Shown in pieces: positions 34,173-46,100 of a stretch of DNA of 64,000 bases. Source of the stretch: Priapulus caudatus (Eukaryota; Priapulida; Priapulimorpha; Priapulimorphida; Priapulidae); contig NW_014577137.1 of NCBI RefSeq assembly GCF_000485595.1, positions 362,004-426,003 of the forward strand, written 5' to 3'. Under the pieces are notes generated by a model. That model did no database searches and had not been told where the DNA came from. It saw only the letters and a list, made by a program, of their open reading frames with translations. Made by a program: the position numbers and the translations under genes. Position 1 is the first letter of the stretch. Every line of letters begins with the position of its first letter.

Positions 34173-37100
34173 CTAATCCAAATCTTCCGTTATTAATCGT
34201 TTAGATGCAACCGCAGATCTTTCTGAAGTAGTTGGCACGGACACATCCATGTCATCACCATCATCATCGTCCAGGCCTCCCATTATACTTGAAAGTAGAT
34301 TACCTGCAATACAGTGGATGCTTTCTTATATGCCCAGCATTGGGACAGTATCTATCATTTATGTGAAAACAGTATTAACAAGTGGTAGCATATTCATACC
34401 CTAAAGAATAAGAAGTGGTAACATATCTATATGTAATGCAATAGCCAGTGATACCACGATTATACCTCAATATATCAGCGAGTGCTATCAAATTTATATC
34501 TTAAAGCCACTCAGATGCTGCTACAGATGTTTCAACAATGCAACTACCACTGTGTTGGTTTTAATGACAGCATGCCAACAGCTTCTCCTAACGCTTGTGG
34601 TATACTCACCAAATATTCCACCGGTGGGTCGTCTTGGAGGTGGAACACCAAAGAAAAGTTGTCCAATTCGATCCAAATACTATAAATAAATGAAAAAAAG
34701 ATGTATATTGACCACACAGAGATCTAATAAAATGTTTAAAATTTGGTTTAGGTACCGAACAATATTTGATATTCTTAACCGATAACACATGATGGTCTTC
34801 ACATCAAATATAAGACATGGCTGTGGAGAGATACGAGCTGGGCAGAGACATGGCTGTGGAGAGATACGAGCTGGGCAGAGACATGGCTGTGGAGAGATAC
34901 GAGCTGGGCAGAGACATGGCTGTGGAGAGATACGAGCTGGGCAGAGACATGGCTGTGGAGAGATACGAGCTGCGGCAGGAGACATGGCTGTGGAGAGATA
35001 CGAGCTGGGCAGAGACATGGCTGTGGAGAGATACGAGCTGGGCAGAGACATGGCTGTGGAGAGATACGAGCTGGGCAGAGACAGTATCTATAATGCGACT
35101 CTAAATATGTCGTCTATGATCCCGGTAATCATCAGTTGGTTTGTACGTGAATTGCACTTTTTTTCTTTTTTTCCATTTTTTCCCATTCATTTATTTGTTG
35201 AAAAGAAACAAAGGAAATGGAACGTGAATGTGAATACAGTACCTCGTTGTAACATGGATCTCGTCTAATTGATGGCTGGTATTGCTCACACAGTACAGTG
35301 AATATTGCCAGCTTGCCTCTGAAAATTGAAATTTTATTGTGCAGTCACGTATAGAAATCCAGAATTAAAGCAATCCATCTAATATCTGTACTGAGATAAC
35401 AAGAACATTGCAATGAATAGTCATGAAGCTAAAAGACAATGCCCTGGTCATGAATACTACATAACTTTAACACCTTTAAATATATTACTAACCACCTAAC
35501 CCCTCTCTAGAGTCCATGATCCAGACTGCACATCTAGTGTGGCACTCTTACTTTTCTACTGCCAGCAGTAAGAACCAGAGAAAGTTGAGCAAAGGCGTGT
35601 GTTTAAATGGAGGTCCTGTCTCCACAGAAGGATGGCGTTCCATGTAAATGTTAAACACTCTGTTGGCAGTCGACTTATTCCGAAGGCATAGATACCTGAA
35701 ACCAGTATGCAATGCATAAAACAAAGGGCATGGTTGGCCAAGAATGCTTGCTGTACGACTAGACAAAAGCGTTAAACCACGTTTGGTGTTAGAAGCCATA
35801 TCGCCATAGTAGAGAGAGGTATAACTATATATATACAAAGTAAAGACTTAATGGAATTTGGACTCACAATGCTACTTCTGATGTAACTTTATTGAGTTTC
35901 CTGTAACTAGTCATTGGTAGACCAACACATGCAAATGTTGAATTTTCATTTATTGTGTGGGATATACTCTTCTCTATATCACGTATTCCTGGCAGCATTT
36001 TAAAAGTGCAAATAAAGGGGATTTCCGAGCTCCTACATATGGCATAAAATATTCCAGGAGATGAAATGAGAAAACCCATAGTTTTATGTTAACTATATTT
36101 GGACATTGCTATCCTTTCAATATTGTGTACACATCATCTTATAAGAAGATATCTTACCATTCATTACGCTCATGATATATTGCTATTAAACTTACTGCAA
36201 TACTGCCTGAGTGATAAATAGGTCGAATTCACTAGGGTAGCCACGAGTCACAGAAAATTCTATAAGCATCTTGGCACATCCTTCGCCATCCGATGATCGG
36301 AGAAAATGATACCGGGACATTGAATAGTTTTTCTCTGCAACGCAGTAACAACGCAATATATTTATTGTCCACTATATGGTGAACAGGCAATGTAGGCAAC
36401 ATGCCTCCCTGATTACATATCGCACGATAGACATAAGATGCGAGAAGTTTACAGCACTATCCTTCTAATCTGCTACCACTGTTGCAGGTCATGCAATTTG
36501 GGTTTGTGCTGCTATTGTAAATATGTGCATTCCAGTGTATTAGCCAGAGGCCCGTCTATCCGTCTTTTGACCGGCCTATTCTTGGATGAGACAGATGAAA
36601 TTTGATAGAGACACCATGATGGCGGCCCAATTTTACCCCTGCATGCAATTTTACCCCCCCCCCAAGGGTGCTTCGAGCCTGCAGCATCCTTGCTTCGCTC
36701 AGATGGTGAGACTCCCTGATTTTTTTCCTGGCTAACACCCTGGTGCATGCTAAACATCATTTCCATTAATTTATACAGCAATAATGTGATTAGGAGAGAT
36801 TATCTAAATGTATACATATGTTTGTGATTTTTTTTACCTTTCCATAACGCAATAGCAAGGACCTGGTGGAGTTTCATTCCATCCTCTGGTCTTCCTTTTC
36901 CTGTCCAATTCAATGCAGTTGATACAAAGGGATGACGTTCCAAAGAACCAGCATCAAGGAGCGTAAATAGTGTTGCTATCTTGTCTGACATAATAAAAAA
37001 ATTAAAAAGGATGATTTCTCAAGAATAACTCACACACGTTAACTTCAATAAGTACTAACAATAAATCCCATCATGTGCCCTATATAGCAAACAAGACATT

Positions 37101-40100
37101 ACTGCCATGATGTCATAGACGGCCTGCCACTGGTTGCACTTATATCACTCACTGTATTAAAGCGTGTATTGCGAGAATTTTCCGGTGTTTTCCCCACTTT
37201 CATGATACCTAATGTTATTGCTTGAGTAACAATAAAATGTCTTAGAACCTTCGTATTCACCGAAAACTGCCAGTTTCGAACTAATCGTTTTTGTAAACAT
37301 TCGTTTTCTGTCATCTTGAACTAACAGGAAGTATGGATTAGCTTGTGGCACCACCGCTTATCTGCCATACCCACAGTACAAGCACGCACTTGTTTTCAAT
37401 TCATCACAGACACAAATACAAGTTTACCAATTCTGCCATTAGGCATTGTCGCGACACGATAAAATGCATTGCTGTTACTACATAAAATCTGTGATATTTT
37501 TGCTCTCAGGTGAGACTAGGAAGATAAAAGCGAATGCCATTTGTTAACTTTCGACAGCTACACGCAATCACATACCGAAAAGTTCATCACTGCCAGGCAT
37601 AGCAGACTTGTTCAGTGCCTCCACTAGCAGCATGCAGAGATCTGCACCACTTCCATGCTGCAAAGTAAATATGGAAAGTAAGGACAATATGCGTGAGCAA
37701 TCTGCTTAATGAGATTCCATAACCCTTCAACAATTTTACCACCACATGTTTGTCCGTACTATTACACATTAATTATTATACAGTAAAATTCCTGTAAATC
37801 AACATTTTTGGGACCAGCATATTTGTGCCGACTTACAAAAATGACGACATACGCGCAAGTCGTCATTTTGTCGACGTATGTCGCCCAAATGACGACTTAT
37901 TCGCGTATATCGTCATTTTGACAATTTACAAATCCGGTATTTCGACGACTTAGAGAGTGTCAAGCTGATATTTTGCCAGGCTTTATATCTACATGAACTA
38001 CTTTTGCGACGCGACGCGACTGTTTCCATGCGAGCTGAAAAAACACAATGCGTCCAAGCGAACAATGCGAATGAAAAAATCAGTGCACACAGCAACAACT
38101 CAGGTAAACTCAGTTGCGCGATCAACAGGCAATCGTCGGTTCGACCATGGTTCAACCTAAGCGCATATTTGCGACAGCAAGCTCGCACATCCCCTAGACC
38201 GTACACTGCGCCATCGGCATTTCTGATGACGACTTACAGATGGGAAATAACTGTTGTTTGTATTACATGGGACCTGTCTGAGGGCGACGACTTGTACATA
38301 ATGACGACTTATAAATGACGACTTAGAAAGGGCTATTCCAATGGATTTAATATGAGAGAAAATTGGGACTTTGACTTTGACTTCCATGACGACTTATGTG
38401 AATTGACGAGTTAGACGATGACGACTTATGCAAGTTTTACTGTACAACAAACGTGCTGCTACCGAATAACAAATCAGTGGTGCATCTGAACATTTAAATT
38501 ATAATCAAAATTTCTCTGCAAAATATTTATGCAACATATAAGCGAACATTTAAAGGCATAAGTACTAGGCCCATTGATTATGCAATGTTGATGAATGCTA
38601 GAGTAACTGGCACCTTGTGTAGTTAATAAATACATAACCTTACATCCAAATGCATATTAGTTTGTCCAATATCACTGCTGGTTACTAAGAAATGTCTAAT
38701 TAAAATCCGCAGTCCAAAAATCAGTTGTTTACAGTTTCAAACCGCTGCCGGCGAAGGGGGTGTGATACAGATTTATAGTGCACCGGACATTTTCGCACGC
38801 ATGCTCGGCCGTACGCAATGCTATCATCAGTGATTTCGTAAACATGGACGCTCGCACAAATGTTTACGTCATCGCTTGACTCCTTGATGACATTTACGAC
38901 ACGTAAATTATACGTTGATACATATCAACAACCGATTTCAAGTCTTGTTTGTAATGTAACCAGCAGTGATATTGGACAAACTAATACGCGTTTGGCTATA
39001 AGGTTATGTACTTATTAACTACACAAGGTGCCAGTTACTCTAGCATTCGTCAACATTGCATAATCAATGTGCCTAGTTCCACCGACCAGGCTCTCCGACT
39101 GTTACACGCCAACGTAGTGTTAAGCGAGAAGAGAACTTGTGGCTATAGTGCCTAGTAGACCGGGAGCCCAGGGGGGTCAGCCTAGCTGGAAAGGAAACCA
39201 ATTTTCATGCATATAGCAATGATTCGTGTANNNNNNNNNNNNNNNNNNNNNNNNNNNNNNNNNNNNNNNNNNNNNNNNNNNNNNNNNNNNNNNNNNNNNN
39301 NNNNNNNNNNNNNNNNNNNNNNNNNNNNNNNNNNNNNNNNNNNNNNNNNNNNNNNNNNNNNNNNNNNNNNNNNNNNNNNNNNNNNNNNNNNNNNNNNNNN
39401 NNNNNNNNNNNNNNNNNNNNNNNNNNNNNNNNNNNNNNNNNNNNNNNNNNNNNNNNNNAAATATAATTCGTGACATTTCGTTTTCATTTTGGTCATTTAG
39501 CCTGTGAGCAATACCGCGCGTACATATTTGCTAATTAATTAAGCTAATCGCGCTTCAATAAACTCAAGACTCACATGGAGCATAGCTAAGACATGTGTCT
39601 ATAATAGCTAGAATTTCTAGAAATGTAACTCGAATCATTCGCACCATATGATTTTCCGGAACCCTTGGTTCCAACGCCTTTCCGAATTATCCGTTTTTCC
39701 GGACCAAAAGAGGTCACAGTATAATGGCTAAATGGCGACGCGGATACGCGGCTAAGTGGTTACGCGGCTACGTGGTTACGCGGCTACGTGGTTACGCGGC
39801 TACGTGGTTACGCGGCTACGTGGTTACGCGGCTACGTGGTTACGCGACTACATGGTTACGCGGCTACGTAGCGACGCGGTTACGTGGCGACGCGGCTATG
39901 TGGAGATGCGGTTATACGCGGCTACGTGGCGACGCAGTTATACATGGCTACGTGGCGACGCGGTTATATGCGGTGACGCGACTACTTGGCGATGCGGTTA
40001 CGCGGTCAACTAATATGGGGGTGCAGGAATTACAAATGAATTTTATCCGGATTAAAAAAGGGTCCGGAACAGCAGTGTCTGGAAAATCGGTGTTGTAGAA

Positions 40101-43100
40101 CCTACCTGTAGCTAAGCTAGAATGTAGATTAATAGTAATAATACTACTACTAGTACTACTACTAGAAATGCAACTCAAATCGTTCGCACCATATGATAGT
40201 TAGCTACTACACTTTCCTACTGGTCATACCGTATGCGGCGGTGTATGTAAAATGAAAACGAAACGTCACGAATTCTATTAATATTATTATCCCCCAATCA
40301 CAGGTCGGAGTAATTACTCAGGTAGTTATGTGAGCCGTCGTGATTAATTGTGAATTATTTCAATATTTGCCGATATCGTAATCTACAAGTCAAACCTCTA
40401 TGAAAATTCACGTTACCAGTTTCTTCAAATACACACCTAAAGTAAAGTGTTCTGTACATTTGATGTGCTTCATAGTAATTCTCCTGTTGTATACTCTGCC
40501 TCAGTTTTCTTAGCACACGATTAGCTCCTTGGCCTCGGTTAGCTGCCATATTGGAAACTTACCGGTACAGTGGTTGTACCGGTGAAAAAACGAGTTATAA
40601 ACATAATCACCAAATCAAATTCTTAAATTAATTTGATTTGTTATTTTTTTACCTAGTAAAAATACTATTTAATTATATTGTAAATTTACCACATGGATAA
40701 ATATATATATATTATAATAAACAATATTTATAACATTTTATACTGAAAACCGCTGCTAGCGGAACCGGAAATATGCGGAACTCGGTGCTGTTGACTGAAA
40801 TTTGTAAATAAACGTAGCACAGAACCTGACTGAACACACCGGTTTGCACCAAACGCTGCTTGCTATCACATTAATTTAACGAACAGAGACATTAGTGAGA
40901 CAAACACACTAGTTCGATTGTCTGTCTGGTGAGGATGCAGAACAGTACAGGTGGCAGTGTTGGTGCCAATGCCAATGGTGGTGTACATGCTTCGACATCA
41001 GTTGTCACAATGCAGATAGTTGATACGAAATATACTGCAGATTCCATAGAGTGGTGTCCGATTCCTACACGGCAACATCTATTTGTTGCGGCTACATATC
41101 AGCTGTGCGAGAGTAAAGTAAGATTTACTACTAACCTCCATGATAAATATGTATAATGTAGTAGCATTTGTTTGTGTGAGCACAGAGCAGATCGAGTTAG
41201 CCCCCACTTGGCTGGGTTAGTATATAATTATCACTATAGTATATATGTGCAGTGAAGGTGTAAAATAAAGTTAAAAACAAAGCGAGCATTATGCAACGGG
41301 GCCATAGGCTGAGCGAATTCCTAGTGGGTGGGGGGCAGTGGCGGATCCGGGATTTTAAGGAGGGGATGAGAAACAGGTGGGGGGTCTGGGCCCTGGAGGC
41401 CCTCCCACAGAAAATGTTGAAAATGTAGATCGCACGAGATGGTATTTGATGCACTTTTGAGTACATGTACAACCTTTATTCTGACTACGACAATTCTCTT
41501 TTAGTAGAACAATTTATTTTTTAGCTCATCTGACATAGTCAGATGCAGCTTGTAGAATCGCATGAGCGTGCGTCCATCCGGCCGTCCGTCAACAGTTGGG
41601 CACAAATCTTAAAGCGATTTTTGCGAGAATTTTCCAGTGTTTTCACCAATTTCATGATAGCTATCGTTATTGCGTGAGTAACAGCAATTGTCTAGAGTAA
41701 CAATAAAATGTCTTAGAACCTTCGTATTCACCAAAAACTACCAGTTTCGAACTACTGGTTTCGAACTAGTTTCGTAAACATTCATTTTCTGTTATCTTGA
41801 ACTAGGCGGAAGTGTGGATTAGCTTGTAGCCCACCGCTTATCTGCCATAGACAAAGCATGGCTCTCTCAAATCATGCACTTGTTTTCAATTAATCACCGA
41901 CACAAATACAAGTTTACCAATTCTGCCATTAGGCATTGTCGCGACACGATAAAATGCATTGCTGTTACGATGTGTTCATATCCAATTTTCTATCCTATAA
42001 CGGCATAAAATCTTAGTATTTTTAATGTTGGTGTAATCAGTGATATTTTCGCTGTCTGATGAGACTATATTCAGCTATATTTAGTTTTTCTGAGCAAAAA
42101 TCTAGATATTGGACAAACTAATACGCGTTTGGCTATAAGGTTATGTACTTATTAACTACACAAGGTGCCAGTTACTCTAGCATTCGTCAACATTGCATAA
42201 TCAATGGGCCTAGTATGCCTTTAACAACAGCAAAGCTTTATGTGAACGGTTGGTGTGATGCATCATTGAAACACGCATTTTCTGCCTACCTGGCCACGTT
42301 CAAGCAGTAGCGTGGCACCTTCATAAAGCAAGTCGATTACTTCTACAAACTTTTGTTGTGTCATGTATCTGCAAAATAAAAACTTCCTATATTATAGTGT
42401 GTATACATAACGCGAGTATGGAGTCAATTTGTTCTCGATTTAAGGGCAGGATTTACTGGTTTGACAAACGTAGGAGTCTGTGCGACTACCTGAAAAATCG
42501 ACTAGTTTGTTCTACAGTGCAGCGCTGCCTCACAGAAATAACATATATTTATACAGCAAACAGCCCACAAAAATTTGAAAGGTGCACAGTGTGTGCACAT
42601 TTTACAATGTCCAAACATGAATGATTCACACATTGGAAAATAGTGCTATTTCACGACATGATTATTCTACTTTGCCTGCGAGTCTAGAATAATTTTATGG
42701 TATTGCATTAAGCAGAATTCTTTGCTCTCTAAAACAAGACCAACCGCTTGTCAATACGATACTCCTAGGCTGAGATATTGGCTCCTAAACCTCCCCTCCC
42801 ACAAGCCTCACATCCAGCTTATTCAGCCACCTTCTCGGCGCTAAGGTTGCTTCGTGAGAGTTCGGTTTTTCCGCGATAACTTTATGAATGAACGGCGTTT
42901 CGGTTATGACTTTCGGGGGCATCGCCTATGCCCTTATCTCCCATTATCTTTCCTAGCACGGCTAATGCCCGTCATGATGGAGCCGGCAATGTTTTCTAAA
43001 TTAAGTCTCTACAATGCAGCTCAGTTACTATATGGTGTAGTAAGTAAAGAGTACCAAATTTGGGCATGTGACATCAATTATCAGCGCTCCAAGCGGTGAC

Positions 43101-46100
43101 GGAAACCGATAGCCAAAATGCTTAGCGGCGAGAAGGTGGCTGAATAAGCTGGATGCGAGGCGGCGTGAGGCATGTGGGAGGGGCAGTTTAGGAGCCAATA
43201 TCTCAGCCTAGGAGTATCGTATTGACAAGCGGTTGGTCTTGTTTTAGACAGCAAAGAATTCTGCTTAATGCAATACCATAAAATTATTCTAGACTCGCAA
43301 GCAAAGTAGAATAATGTTGTAGTGAAATAGCACTATTTTCCCGTTTTTCCGTTGTACACTCTAGGTATTATTAGCGCTTGATGTTATCATCATGTTGTGT
43401 AATTAAGAGCTTATTGTTTTTCATTATGCTTAATTGTACATGTTTTTTATATACCTAAAAGTTATTCATTTACGATTTAGCTTCTCTCACTGCATAGCAA
43501 ATTCAAGTGTGCAGTCATTGACTGGCAATTCAGACTGCAGCTTCCAAGACTGAACATTCAAAATGCACTTACTAAAAAACAAGTGCCGCGGAGCGACAGC
43601 GCTCATCTAACGTCTACTGCGGTGACTCTGTGGTGGAGTCGTGGGATTCTAGAAAACCCTGTTAGTCCCAAATGTGTTCACATACACGCCAAAGCAGTGG
43701 AATGCACAGGGATGGTATCAGGAACCTTCTCAAAGGAATGTTCGTTGGGATCGTTATGAAAGTTGCCACGAGATGGCGCGCTACGTTATAGGTTGTCTGT
43801 CAGCATTAAAGATGGAAGCTCCATCGTACGTGAGTGCAACAATGATTTTGCAAGGGACAGGAATAGAGTAAGCACTCATCCAATTACTACGGCAAGCCTA
43901 CAGGCTGCATTAGAGAGCTAGCCAGCCTGAAACCAATTATACGCAGGCAAAAAACTACACAGTACCACCACAGATGCACTGGCAGTGGCAGGTGGCATAC
44001 CGGGCTATACATGTAACATTACTGACAGTACATGATGCATAGAAATTATACGATTTAAGGCGCCATAAACCTTCTTTCAACCAGAATTTGCTTTGTGAAT
44101 TGTCACTGTGACATTGATTAGTCTCAATACATCGAGGACTGTATATTTCTTACTAGCACAAACCGGCAGTTCAAGTTCTTTCTAACAGACAGTAGAACAA
44201 TCCATGTTTAGCACCCTCCTTCTGAGGTCAGAAAGTTTATCTGACATTACTCTTCACATGTCAGCAGAAGGTCATCATTTATGTGCTCTATTCATGAAAA
44301 CATAAAAATGACTAGTGTCACCTGCTGAACAAAAAAGTTTTCCAATCGCTCCGCGTCAGACCATGTCCTCAGAAAATGTGTTAAAAATCTGCCCTGTGGC
44401 CACTTGACATTTGAACCCCTGTAACTTCAGATTTCGGCCAGGATGGTGTTTCTACACATGATGCTTTACACCGACTATTCACAAGGCCTAGGTCGAGCCG
44501 TTTAGATTATGTGCCGCAATTACTGCATTTCCTCCCATATACCTTAAGTTAAAGGAGTGGAATTTCCCCCTTTCTTTTCACCTCTTGACCTTTGGACTTT
44601 GACCCCAGTCTTTCGAACTCCCAAATCGTTTCGTCGGAATTACCCCCCACGTCCCGAATATCGTGACCGTACGTCGAACTCGGTTAAGATTTGTGCCCGA
44701 ACTGTTGACGGACGGAGCGGACCGCTCGCAACGGCCAGAACGGCGATTCGATGCGATTACTACAAGCTGGCATTTCACTATGTCAGATGAGCTGAATCAT
44801 ATGTACTATGTAGATAATTTTAAATTTGATATTAGCTTAAATTACTACGTCTACGGAATTTTATCTATGGTAAAATTTGTAAAATTTTTTGCCATTTTGT
44901 TACATTAAAAGTACAGAGACTAATGGACTAATGATATTCGTCAACTATTTACCGTGCATAAGATTGCTTTTGCAACTAGTTAAAAATCCAAAAAAATCCT
45001 GGACGAATTTGGATATTATGTTCACTGGACATTAATTGTTGCCTATTGCGGCTCATGTATGAGTCCACGATGTGTATGTTCACATCAAACAACTATAAGT
45101 TAAAAAGAAGTATATATGCAGCCAATTTTAACCATGAATAGGACAGAACTCTATTTATATTTTGTGGAAAAATTGATTTTTTTTTTTCTATTTACGGTGA
45201 CGTAATCACTTTAAATAAATTTGTGAAATCTAAATATGAAGAAGTTTGAGTAACGACCGTACCTACTCACTACACATGCATCTAAACAGAGAATTGCTCC
45301 GACCTGTTGATTGGAGGATAAAAATATAATCGAAGTGGGCTACGCGTCCAGAATCCGGTCGCTAGACCTCCAAGCTACGCGTCCGGACATCACTCAGCAC
45401 TGTAAATCGGCGCGACTCGCATCACACGCATGATCTGCCGCAACGCGGACGCTCTGCTGCCGTCTATCCTTTCATCCGTTCTCTCTCGCTCTCTCTCTCT
45501 CTCACACAACATACACACTGCGCGCAGCTCTCTCTCGTGCGCTCTCTCTATCTCTCTCTCACGCATACACACACACATACACACACACATACGCCATTCC
45601 CATTCCCCTCTCTCTCTCTCTCTCACACACGCACGCACGCACGCACGCACGCCACCACACACACACACACGGCAATCAGCAGAGGCGTCCATTGTGCAAT
45701 CACGCGTGTAACTGTTCGCAAGGTTCTCTGTGTGAGATAGATATCCGGACGCGTAGCTAGCGGCTCCTCGTCCGGAACCGTCGCGTAGCCACGGCCAAAT
45801 ATAATTCGTGACATTTCGTTTTCATTTTGGCATTTAGCGCTGTGAGCAATACCGCGCGTACATATTTGCTAATTAATTAGCTAATCGCGCTTCAATAAAC
45901 TCAAGACTCACATGGCAGTAGCTAAGACATGTCTATAATAGCTAGAATTTCTAGAAATGTAACTCGAATCATTCGCACCATATGATTTTCCGCGAACCCT
46001 TGGTTTCCAACGCCTTTCCGAATTATCCTTTTTCCGGACCAAAAGAGGTCAAGTATAATGGCTAATGGCGACGCGGATACGCGGCTAAGTGGTTACGCGG

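Larger units (their letters stand above)
39459..42104. repeat. Duplicated block, copy 1 (GET4/DPH7 promoter region)
   Basis: Matches 45797-48455 over its full length in the same orientation, with scattered single-base differences. The left edge coincides with the end of the N gap and the right edge with the start of a repeated transposon arm (42105). It contains GET4 exon 1, the divergent promoter and DPH7 exon 1, all clean and open. Its position, downstream of GET4 exon 2 on the GET4 strand, makes it non-functional for GET4 as placed. Confidence 0.9.

Noticed and set aside
34815-35083. CRISPR-like array
   Set aside because: Units are directly contiguous with no unique spacers, and the context is eukaryotic.
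34680-35268. Long frames with [11 protein letters not shown]-type repeats on both strands
   Set aside because: They are the 33-bp minisatellite read in different frames, inside a GET4 intron whose flanking exons splice cleanly.
39724-40098. Frame rich in RGY/VTRL repeats
   Set aside because: Product of the 16-bp minisatellite; the noisy copy at 46089-46364 does not keep the frame.
40437-41117. A second functional GET4-DPH7 gene pair
   Set aside because: Only the first exon of each gene is present in this copy. It lies downstream of GET4 exon 2, abuts an N gap and a doubled transposon arm, and so is best read as a misplaced block.
42854-43099. 81-codon frame as transposase fragment
   Set aside because: No DDE motif or known fold is visible, and it is too short; it lies in the middle of an inverted-repeat element.
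45390-45740. Arg/Glu- or Ser/His-rich frames
   Set aside because: They arise from (CT)n and (CA)n microsatellites.
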